Below, in pieces: positions 57,283 through 64,000 of a stretch of 64,000 nt of DNA. Source of the DNA: RGZA01 sp964568585 (lineage in GTDB: Bacteria; Pseudomonadota; Alphaproteobacteria; UBA9219; RGZA01). Location of the stretch: the NCBI GenBank assembly GCA_964568585.1, contig CAZMQI010000005.1, forward strand, positions 21,670-85,669, given 5' to 3'. The translations under genes and the position numbers were made by a program. The notes beneath the pieces are model-generated. The model was given only the letters and a program-made list of their open reading frames with translations, was not told the origin of the DNA and made no database searches. Within the stretch, counting starts at the first letter, position 1. Each line of letters begins with the position of its first letter.

Positions 57283-58422
57283 TTATTGCATCGTATTGGC
57301 TTTGGGGTTCGTCACATTCGGCGGCTTCACATTCGGAACGGATTTTACTGCCCCCGCGGCAGGTTCGCTTGCTGGGGCAGCTTCTGCTGCTGGCGCTGGC
57401 GCTACTGCATCCGGCGTTACTTCGGCGGCTGGTTCGTTTATTTTTTGTCCTTCACAATCATCTTTGACCAAGCTGCGGGTCGTGGTCCCTTTGGGGCATA
57501 ATGTTTTCTCAGCCATAATGACAACGCCCGCCGTGCCGGCAGGATAACCCGCCATTTCACACGCATAGGCACGTGTGCTTTCAAACGGCACACAGAAATT
57601 CTGCAAAATCACCGGCGTCCAACGTTCACCCGTGCAGTTCACCGAAAAGCTGACATACAGCACATCGCCATTGCTGGCGGGGTTGTCGGCGCTGGCTCCT
57701 TCTGCGGCTTCGCCTTCTGCGACAGGTGCTGGCGCAGCCGCTTCTTCATTCACGCAAGTGAAGCGCGCCGCGAACTCGCGCACGCCATCAATCGTGAAGG
57801 ATGTATTATCGTCATCACGCGCAATCGGCAAATTCAACGCCGCGCCCTGTGCGGTCAATAACCCATCACCTGCCCCTACTTTCATTTTTTCATCTGCAAT
57901 TTGTGATGCGGCATTCACATTCTGGCCAAGGCTGTTGGCTGGTACCACCTGCTGTAATACCCATCTGCCTACGCATGGCGCGGTGGGTTCCGGAATATCA
58001 CGCACCGTGAGTGGGCGCGGAGCACAGCACCCTGCCGTTTTCATAATGCCAGGCACTAATTTGTTGAATGTCACCCATTCTTCCTCAGTGCCAAAGGGCA
58101 CGAGCACATCTTGGGTAGGCGAGCGGTTATCGATATAGCGGCAAAGGTTATGCACCCAGATTGGTTGCTTGCTTTTGATGGTTCCGCGGTCAAGACGCGC
58201 AATCGTGAAGCCTTTCATCAACAACGCATTGTTGGCAGCTTCGGCATCGCATGACTGGAATGTCTGGCCATCGACCGCTTTGGTTTTATCCACGATGCAG
58301 ATGCGGGTGTTGAGTGGTGGCCCGGGGTGCACCACGAATTTCGGATCTTGCGCCAATGCAGGCGCAACCGATGACATTAGAATGATAAGTGCAAGACCAA
58401 GAAACCGCCACAGAGAAATCAT
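57283..58422 (-). CDS. Secreted Cys-rich protein sharing a domain with its neighbour
   Basis: The 379-residue protein has a signal peptide (LWRFLGLALIILMSSVAPALAQ), a Cys-rich mature part and an Ala/Pro/Glu-rich C-terminal tail. The segment LCRYIDNRSPTQDVLVPFGTEEEWVTFNKLVPGIMKTAGC aligns by eye with VCVYLDNSGDQGYFVPMNTATEWLAFSDTNNTPPDVRIVVGC of the VWA protein upstream. A following CVGRWVLQQ matches CGAWQVKE there. The two genes are on the same strand, 74 bases apart, and probably form one operon. The protein may act with the VWA protein at the cell envelope. No enzymatic motif is seen. Confidence 0.65.
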   Translation of the reverse strand: MISLWRFLGLALIILMSSVAPALAQDPKFVVHPGPPLNTRICIVDKTKAVDGQTFQSCDAEAANNALLMKGFTIARLDRGTIKSKQPIWVHNLCRYIDNRSPTQDVLVPFGTEEEWVTFNKLVPGIMKTAGCCAPRPLTVRDIPEPTAPCVGRWVLQQVVPANSLGQNVNAASQIADEKMKVGAGDGLLTAQGAALNLPIARDDDNTSFTIDGVREFAARFTCVNEEAAAPAPVAEGEAAEGASADNPASNGDVLYVSFSVNCTGERWTPVILQNFCVPFESTRAYACEMAGYPAGTAGVVIMAEKTLCPKGTTTRSLVKDDCEGQKINEPAAEVTPDAVAPAPAAEAAPASEPAAGAVKSVPNVKPPNVTNPKANTMQ

Positions 58423-58496
58423 GAACCGCTATCGCAAAAGAGGGGTATTAAAAAATCTTACCCCAGTCTTCTACGCCGAGCAATTACTTCAGGCAA

Positions 58497-59972
58497 TTAC
58501 TTCGGGCAATTCTGCTGATTGAAGTCAAAGCTGCGATCCGTATCCACCTTCTGGTTAACGAAGGTTTGCTTGCCGGTGCAATAATCAACCACGGCATCAT
58601 AGGTGCCGCGCTTAACCTTCACGCTTTGACCAGCGAGAATAGTGTAGATTTCCTGTCCATCGGTATTGCCTGGCTTATATAGACGCAGCACTGGCTTGCA
58701 GGATTTTTCGGTCACATCCTTCACAATGCTTTCCATCGCAGCGATGATCTGGTCCTGCGAATTCGCAGGCGAGAAACCGTTCATCGCGGTAAAGAATGCT
58801 TTGGCTTCGGTATCCTGACCTTCGCCATATTTGATACCATAGATTTCAATGCCTTTGCCGCGCAGTTGTTGTACAGCGAATGCAGCATTACCAAAGCAGG
58901 TTTCATAGCCATCCGATAAGACCAGCATTACGCGGCGCTTGCTCTTATCCTGGAAGAAGTCCGCGGTGTAACGAAGCGTCGTATCAATCGGTGTGTTGTT
59001 GGTTGCCGTCACGCTGCTAACCGCTGCATTGATTTGCGTTGCGTTAGCCGCCAACGGGCCAAACAATTTGCCATAGGTGCAATTTGCCTTGGATGGATCT
59101 TCTAACAAGTTGGAATAGCCATCGCCGCCGATAACAGTCACGGTTACAGGAATATCGCTACGCGGGACAAGGTATTGGCCAACCAATGACCGCAGCGCAT
59201 TTTGCGCGCCGCCCAATAGTTGATCCATCGAACCTGACGCATCAAGCACTACGGCGAATTCCACGGCCTTTGCTTCTTGGGAACAAATTGCGCCATTGAA
59301 GGTCAAGCCAGCGGATTCTGTGCAGCTTCCGGTTTCCTTGACTTGCCATGCGCCGCAATTCACAACGGGCTGGGTGCTTTCAATGCCGGTTGCCTTATTG
59401 GTAACCTTGATGGTGGCAGGGCATGAGAAATCAACCGCGTAATCGCCGCTGGTGTTGAAATGATAGACATCTTTCGGGTCATCGGAAACGCGCACATCAG
59501 GCAATGTGTATTCATTGCCGCACGGATCTTGTTTCACACCGCCTTCACAACCCACCACAATGCGAACATCCGGAGGCGTGTTATTGGTATCCGAAAAAGC
59601 GAGCCATTCAGTCGCAGTGTTCATCGGCACGAAGTAGCCTTGATCGCCTGAATTATCAAGATACACACAAACCTTTAATCCGGTTTTGTACGTCGCTTTC
59701 AGCAAGTCCTTGCCACTGCCGCGGCATGACCATGTGGACGAACAAAGATCGCTGCCGCTTATGGTGCCTTGCGGGCAAAGGGTAGGGATGCTGCCGGTTG
59801 AAAAATTACAAGAGCCCTGAACGTGGAAATAATCACCAGCTTTGCCGGAGAATTGCAGGCTATCATCCGTTAAAGGCGCTGCAAAAACAGGCATGCCAGC
59901 AAGGAACAAAACTGCGGTAATTGCAGCTACGATATTTCGCAAAATTTTACTGTGAATTTTACTGTGAGCCAT
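58497..59972 (-). CDS. Secreted von Willebrand factor A domain protein
   Basis: From ATG 59972 the protein has 491 residues with a signal peptide (ILRNIVAAITAVLFLAGMPVFAA). The N-terminal 220 residues are Cys-rich and include the C-x-YLDN...VP...T-EW-x-F module also present in the next protein. A VWA domain follows at about 238-420, with the complete MIDAS motif D-A-S-G-S-M (D244, S246, S248), the downstream Thr/Asp sites (NTPIDTTLRYTADFF) and VMLVLSDGYETC. The end has a small beta-rich segment. VWA domains bind proteins through a metal ion, so this may be an adhesin or a scaffold. Upstream Met codons at 59987 and 60014 are possible. Confidence 0.85.
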   Translation of the reverse strand: MAHSKIHSKILRNIVAAITAVLFLAGMPVFAAPLTDDSLQFSGKAGDYFHVQGSCNFSTGSIPTLCPQGTISGSDLCSSTWSCRGSGKDLLKATYKTGLKVCVYLDNSGDQGYFVPMNTATEWLAFSDTNNTPPDVRIVVGCEGGVKQDPCGNEYTLPDVRVSDDPKDVYHFNTSGDYAVDFSCPATIKVTNKATGIESTQPVVNCGAWQVKETGSCTESAGLTFNGAICSQEAKAVEFAVVLDASGSMDQLLGGAQNALRSLVGQYLVPRSDIPVTVTVIGGDGYSNLLEDPSKANCTYGKLFGPLAANATQINAAVSSVTATNNTPIDTTLRYTADFFQDKSKRRVMLVLSDGYETCFGNAAFAVQQLRGKGIEIYGIKYGEGQDTEAKAFFTAMNGFSPANSQDQIIAAMESIVKDVTEKSCKPVLRLYKPGNTDGQEIYTILAGQSVKVKRGTYDAVVDYCTGKQTFVNQKVDTDRSFDFNQQNCPK

Positions 59973-60152
59973 GTTTTTTACCAGCATTTGAGGACTATCT
60001 GGATTCGTAATCAATATGAAGCTAGTCTAGTGGATATGCGGGATAAAGGTCAAACAACGTAATCATTTCACAAAGCCCACTTTAACGCCGATTTGTGGCA
60101 TTTATGCGAGGTCTGAAACGAAGCTTACGTTAAGAAGTGTTAAGAAAAAACC

Positions 60153-60716
60153 CTATAGTTTCTCAACTGTCACGTTTTTATTCGTGTAAATGCAGATGCC
60201 AGCGGCAATATCCAAGGCTTTGCGCGCAATCGCTTCCGCATTCAACTCCTTGGTGTCAATCAAAGCGCGTGCTGCTGCCAAGGCAAACGAGCCGCCCGAA
60301 CCGATGCCGATAATGCCATCTTCAGGTTCCAATACATCACCCATTCCCGTAAGGATGAGCGACACATCTTTATCCGCAACCGCCATCATCGCTTCAAGAC
60401 GACGCAAATATCTGTCAGTGCGCCAATCCTTTGCCATCTCGACACATGCTCTTGTCAGTTGACCTGGGTATTGTTCCAATTTTCCTTCAAGCCGTTCAAA
60501 CAATGCAAACGCATCTGCGGTTGCGCCGGCAAATCCTGCAATCACTTCGCCCTTTGCGCCAAGACGACGCACCTTGCGCGCATTGCTTTTCATCACGGTT
60601 GCGCCAACGGTCACCTGACCATCGCCAGCAATCACCACCTCGCCACCCTTGCGGATTGCGATGATGGTTGTGCCGTGCCAGTTGGGATTATGTGCGGGGT
60701 TTTTATCTTCACTCAT
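60153..60716 (-). CDS. hslV: ATP-dependent protease peptidase subunit HslV
   Basis: The 187-residue protein is the threonine-type peptidase of the HslUV complex. NWHGTTIIAIRKGGEVVIAGDGQVTVGATVMKSNARKVRRLG shows the N-terminal nucleophile Thr (T16 after propeptide cleavage at HG/TT) and the following beta strands. GDVLEPEDGIIGIGSGGSFALAAARALI is also conserved. The propeptide of 15 residues is longer than in E. coli HslV. The partner hslU, usually adjacent, is not in the window. The downstream gene on the same strand is the VWA protein. Confidence 0.96.
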   Translation of the reverse strand: MSEDKNPAHNPNWHGTTIIAIRKGGEVVIAGDGQVTVGATVMKSNARKVRRLGAKGEVIAGFAGATADAFALFERLEGKLEQYPGQLTRACVEMAKDWRTDRYLRRLEAMMAVADKDVSLILTGMGDVLEPEDGIIGIGSGGSFALAAARALIDTKELNAEAIARKALDIAAGICIYTNKNVTVEKL

Positions 60717-60736
60717 GCAACTATAAATAGTGCGTC

Positions 60737-61285
60737 TTACAGCGTTTGGCTAGGGTCGTTGTTAGAGCCGTTATCACGTGGCTTGCCACGCGTTGGTTCT
60801 GCCGCACGCGCTGCCAACTGGTCGGCAATCATTTTACGTGCCTGACCGATATTATCCATGCTGATGCCGCGATACATATCTAGGACACTCAGAAAACGGC
60901 GGCTGATGACCGCTACCAGATTTTTCTGTTCTCGTGGATACGCATCCTTATCATCATCGAAAATTACAAACGCATCGGTTTCGCCACGCGCTAAACGCTC
61001 GCGTATAACATCCGCGCGGCGACCATCCGGAAAGTAGTGAAACGGCAATCCTTGATACAGTCCTGCATCTTCAAACAAGCTACGCAATTCGGAAATGTTT
61101 TTTGTTTTACGGTAAGTCGTCACCGGCACAACGCATACATCATGCCCATCGCGTTTCAAATCGGTGATAAGGCGGTTAATGCGCTTGACGCTGCTTTCAT
61201 AAGCAATGCTTTTAATATCGTCGCCGGTAAAGACCGTGCCTTTAAACACTTCATCAAAATCGAGGAAAAAATCTATTTTTGCCAT
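60737..61285 (-). CDS. HAD-like hydrolase of unknown function
   Basis: The 182-residue protein begins with AKIDFFLDFDEVFKG, like the HAD motif I (DxDxV), and has VVPVTTYRKTKN (motif II region) and DAFVIFDDDKDAYP (acidic motif IV). The compact layout is like the HAD domain found in Swiss-army-knife RNA-repair proteins. The first Asp pair DFDEV fits nucleophile and general acid. The substrate could be a nucleotide or RNA end phosphate, without proof. The polar C-terminal tail (TRGKPRDNGSNNDPSQTL) looks disordered. hslV follows 20 bases downstream and hisD is divergent. Confidence 0.6.
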   Translation of the reverse strand: MAKIDFFLDFDEVFKGTVFTGDDIKSIAYESSVKRINRLITDLKRDGHDVCVVPVTTYRKTKNISELRSLFEDAGLYQGLPFHYFPDGRRADVIRERLARGETDAFVIFDDDKDAYPREQKNLVAVISRRFLSVLDMYRGISMDNIGQARKMIADQLAARAAEPTRGKPRDNGSNNDPSQTL

Positions 61286-61326
61286 TATATGTTTCTTTTT
61301 TGCCTAATCTTTTCTATCATCAACCT

Positions 61327-62667
61327 ATGAAATTAAATATATGGAAACTTGAAAGCCTGTCACCCGTTGAAAAAGCGCGTTTATTGCGCCGCAGTGAAAC
61401 CGCGATTGATAACGTCATGGACGCCGTCAAACCCATTATTGATGATGTGCGGTTAAGGGGCGATGCGGCGCTGATTGATTACGCCAAAAAGTTTGATAAG
61501 GCCGATATCAAGGGCAGCTTAAAAGCCACCGATGCGGATTTTGAACGCGCTTATAAATCGCTTCCCCCCGAACTCATCGCCGCGATTAAATTCTGCGCTG
61601 GCAATGTGACCACGCATCACAAACAACAAATGGCGCGTGTTGAAAAAGAATGGATGGAAGAAATTTCCCCCGGTGTTTTTGGCGGCGAGAAAGTTACGCC
61701 GATTGACAGCGTGGGCATTTACGTGCCGCGCGGCAAAGGTGCATTTCCATCGATGATGTATATGCTCTGTGCGCCTGCAAAAATCGCGGGCGTGAAAACC
61801 ATTGCGGTGGTCACCCCGCCAACGCCAGATGGTGATTTCGATGCAGCATCCTTGGTCGCCGCGGATGTATGCGGCGTGCGCGATGTCTATAAAGCTGGCG
61901 GCGCGCAAGCCATCGCCGCATTGGCATATGGCACGCAGACTATTCCCAAAGTCGCCAAGGTCGAAGGACCAGGAAGCCCTTATGTAGCAGCCGCTAAACG
62001 CCTGTTATCCTCCGTCATCGACCCCGGCATGCCCGCAGGCCCATCCGAAGCAATTGTACTGGCGGATGACAGTGCAAATGCGTGGAATACGGCATTGGAT
62101 ATGATGAATGAAGCAGAGCACGGCGATGACAGCGCATGCTTGCTCGTCACAGATTCAGAACCATTCGCGAATGCAGTCGCGGCTGTTCTGCCAAAAGTTC
62201 TGGAAGGATTACCGGAGCAACGCCGCAACTATTGCGAAACAGGTTTTTCAACGTTTGGTGGCATCATGATCTGCAAAGACATGGATGCAGCAATTGATTT
62301 CTGCAATGAATATGCCGTTGAACACTTGCTGATTAAAACACGTAACCCTGAAAAGATTTTGCCGCGTATCACCAATGCTGGTGAAATTTTGCTCGGCGAA
62401 ACCACACCATCTGTGTTGGGTAATTTTGGCATTGGCATCAATGCTGTGCTGCCAACGGGCGGCGCCGCGCGCACGCATTCCTGCACCTCGGTATGGTCGT
62501 TCCTGAAACGCTCCAGTATTTCCTATGTGACCGCTGCTGGCTATCAAAGCCTCAAGAAACCCGTTGAGATATTGGCGGAATATGAAGGCTTTGTCGGCCA
62601 CAAGCATGTCACGGAAAAACGCGATGAAACCGCGTTCCGCGACCTTAATTTGAAACTGAAAAAATAG
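61327..62667 (+). CDS. hisD: Histidinol dehydrogenase
   Basis: From ATG 61327 the protein has 446 residues. It oxidises L-histidinol to histidine in two NAD-dependent steps. Family motifs are IDSVGIYVPRGKGAFPSMMYMLCAPAKIAGVKTIAVVTPPTPDG, VYKAGGAQAIAALAYGTQTIPKVAKVEGPGSPYV, GMPAGPSEAIVLADDSANAWNTALDMMNEAEHGDDSACLLVT and ARTHSCTSVWSFLKRSS, which hold the zinc and catalytic His/Glu residues. It stands without other his genes. No ribosome-binding site is clear before the chosen ATG; the frame is open 16 codons further upstream into the HAD gene's promoter. Confidence 0.96.
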   Translation: MKLNIWKLESLSPVEKARLLRRSETAIDNVMDAVKPIIDDVRLRGDAALIDYAKKFDKADIKGSLKATDADFERAYKSLPPELIAAIKFCAGNVTTHHKQQMARVEKEWMEEISPGVFGGEKVTPIDSVGIYVPRGKGAFPSMMYMLCAPAKIAGVKTIAVVTPPTPDGDFDAASLVAADVCGVRDVYKAGGAQAIAALAYGTQTIPKVAKVEGPGSPYVAAAKRLLSSVIDPGMPAGPSEAIVLADDSANAWNTALDMMNEAEHGDDSACLLVTDSEPFANAVAAVLPKVLEGLPEQRRNYCETGFSTFGGIMICKDMDAAIDFCNEYAVEHLLIKTRNPEKILPRITNAGEILLGETTPSVLGNFGIGINAVLPTGGAARTHSCTSVWSFLKRSSISYVTAAGYQSLKKPVEILAEYEGFVGHKHVTEKRDETAFRDLNLKLKK

Positions 62668-62676
62668 CAGCGTGCC

Positions 62677-63807
62677 TCATGCTGGCGGAGTAACCCGTTG
62701 GGGCATAATCTGCAACATCTGTTGCCCATGAGCTTGCTGCACCCGGGGCTGTGCAGGCGTGGCATGTACTGGCTCCCGGACTGGCGCCTGCGATGTCATC
62801 ATGGGTAATGGAGCAACTGGAACACCGGCTGTATAATTTCTTGTATCTCCTAACGTCGGACGGAATGATGACAAGCTGCGATTGGCAACATTTCTTGATG
62901 AATAATTACTCTCGCCATTCAAAACTGTAACTTCAGAAACATTTGGCAGTCGCTGCAATGCCTGAACATATGATTGCGGAAGCTGATAGGTACTGCCACG
63001 CCGCGCGGCATCATCCATGCTTCGTGCATCTACAATGGCATAGGGCAAATTAAATCGTCCTGCCATGCGCTGTGCGGCAGCAATTTCCGGAATATCTGCT
63101 GGGGTCAATGTTCCCGCTTTGGCGCGTTGATCACCGCTATAATCGCCTGTTTGCTGCGGCGTTTTTTCGGATGTCAGCCACACCGGCAAGCGTTGTAATG
63201 CGCCACTATTTACAAGCTTTTCCCATTCCACATGATTATTGTGTGCGGTAAATCCTGCAACTTCGTTGGGCTGAATTGACCCGCGCGCCCGCGCCTGATC
63301 TTCTTCACGATGCACCATGTCGGCAAACTGTTTAAGTTGTGCCGCGGTACGTGGTGCTGCTGCGCCGCCTGGGTTATGTAAGTTATCAATTCGAATAAGT
63401 GGTATACCCAAACTAAATGCATCGGCAACGCCTTGGCGTATTCGTTCCATTGATGCTGGGCTTGTGATGTTATGGATTCGCCGCTCATTTCCATCCCATC
63501 GCCAATTACCAGTAGGGCCAGTTTGAAAACGCGGATCGTTTAAATTATCACGCCCCGATTGCAAATGCCCGCCCACTAAATACACTTGCGGCGTTGCGCC
63601 CATATTTTTTAAGTCAGATACATACTGGCGAATACGGTTATTATTCCATCCATTACCGCGCAATGCGATAGGGTCTATTTCAACAATTTTTCCGCGCATG
63701 TCCAAGCCGCGAAATGTTCGCGCATCCTCGCCTTCAATGGCAAGAACTAGTCCAGAAAATGCATGTGCCGCACGCCGCATCAATGCCCCTAACGCTTTGC
63801 ATAACAA
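62677..63807 (-). CDS. Protein with possible TIM-barrel glycosidase (GH114-like) domain
   Basis: The 376-residue protein has a central domain that reads like a small TIM barrel: GLDMRGKIVEIDPIALRGNGWNNNRIRQYVSDLKNMGATPQVYLVGGHLQSGRD, PASMERIRQGVADAFSLGIPLIRIDNLHNPGG, NEVAGFTAHNNHVEWEKLV and FNLPYAIVDARSMDDAA. An Asp at a barrel strand end (LIRIDN) and conserved surface recall GH114-type endo-galactosaminidases, but the match is loose. The C-terminal 70 residues are Pro/Gln-rich and probably disordered. The N-terminus (LCKALGALMRRAAHAFSGLVLAI) is weakly signal-like. hisD converges on it with nine bases between. Confidence 0.45.
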   Translation of the reverse strand: MLCKALGALMRRAAHAFSGLVLAIEGEDARTFRGLDMRGKIVEIDPIALRGNGWNNNRIRQYVSDLKNMGATPQVYLVGGHLQSGRDNLNDPRFQTGPTGNWRWDGNERRIHNITSPASMERIRQGVADAFSLGIPLIRIDNLHNPGGAAAPRTAAQLKQFADMVHREEDQARARGSIQPNEVAGFTAHNNHVEWEKLVNSGALQRLPVWLTSEKTPQQTGDYSGDQRAKAGTLTPADIPEIAAAQRMAGRFNLPYAIVDARSMDDAARRGSTYQLPQSYVQALQRLPNVSEVTVLNGESNYSSRNVANRSLSSFRPTLGDTRNYTAGVPVAPLPMMTSQAPVREPVHATPAQPRVQQAHGQQMLQIMPQRVTPPA

Positions 63808-63969
63808 ACTATAATCTTCTCACTGCGCGTCTTAAAAACTCTTAATTAATCGGTATTTATTGCTAATAACCTGAAAAATATGGAAAATATTACATTCTGA
63901 AACATCAAATGCGTTGCCCTTACACAGCTAATATCTTAATTTCAGGCCTTCTTATTATCAGAGGCGTTT

Positions 63970-64000
63970 ATGAAGTGGTTTGAGAAATTAATTCGTCCGG
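63970..64000 (+). CDS. 5' end of a gene cut by the window end (partial)
   Basis: A GAGG sequence six bases before ATG 63970 opens a frame (KWFEKLIRP) that runs off the end. The 163 bases before it (63808-63969) hold no other gene. The product cannot be identified from ten codons. Confidence 0.4.
   Translation, partial: MKWFEKLIRP

Overview
The window looks like a chromosomal segment of an alphaproteobacterium with medium GC content, probably a draft or metagenome assembly, because a 10-N gap interrupts mnmA. The class assignment rests on a metal-type-2 HemB, an UPF0262 family protein, alphaproteobacterial-looking MnmA, HemF and MaeB, and an ECF sigma/NrsF pair whose candidate promoters match the Caulobacter SigF consensus. 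A small palindromic element is inserted in frame in several genes, which recalls the palindromic elements of Rickettsiales. I cannot name the genus.

Layout. Positions 1-9200 hold housekeeping and envelope genes: hemB, a PIG-L deacetylase/GT4 glycosyltransferase pair, a degenerate secreted hydrolase, an alpha/beta hydrolase, a DMT transporter, mnmA, an UPF0262 protein and a GNAT-like protein. Positions 9289-21657 hold a 12.3-kb integrative element in the 3' end of an elongator tRNA-Met gene. It carries a P4-type integrase beside the tRNA, an AlpA regulator, a zinc-ribbon protein, an Ash-like ORF, the decayed start of a type I restriction hsdR gene, a GT32 glycosyltransferase and a complete heavy-metal efflux operon (czcI-like, czcC, czcB, czcA). 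It ends with a second copy of the tRNA 3' end and the displaced terminator. Just outside is an Abi-alpha type gene.

Positions 22600-28200 hold a GlsB-like membrane protein, a YgjP-like metallopeptidase, a YbaL-type antiporter, another GT4 enzyme and an unusual helical-repeat protein. Positions 28196-35111 form the most interesting unit. Two MsrA and two MsrB genes (one cytoplasmic pair, one exported pair) lie beside a sigF-type ECF sigma factor with its NrsF anti-sigma. Next comes a bufferin-type copper/RiPP locus: bufA1, two Cys-rich bufA2-like precursors, a fused bufB-bufC and a DoxX gene. Four promoter-like sites matching GTAACC-N16/17-CGAA stand before msr, bufA1 and both bufA2-like genes, which suggests one metal/oxidant stress regulon.

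Positions 35200-38200 encode four small secreted proteins of unknown function, followed by tRNA-Lys. Positions 38444-44294 pair a divergent PEP carboxylase with a carboxyltransferase-like protein. Then come trmL, hemF, an unknown gene, a polyamine block (aguB, aguA, ornithine/lysine decarboxylase with a long leader), maeB, a PRPP synthase-like protein with a duplicated N-terminal domain, a kinase-like protein, two Cys-rich secreted proteins sharing a domain, hslV without hslU, a HAD protein, hisD and a possible TIM-barrel glycosidase.
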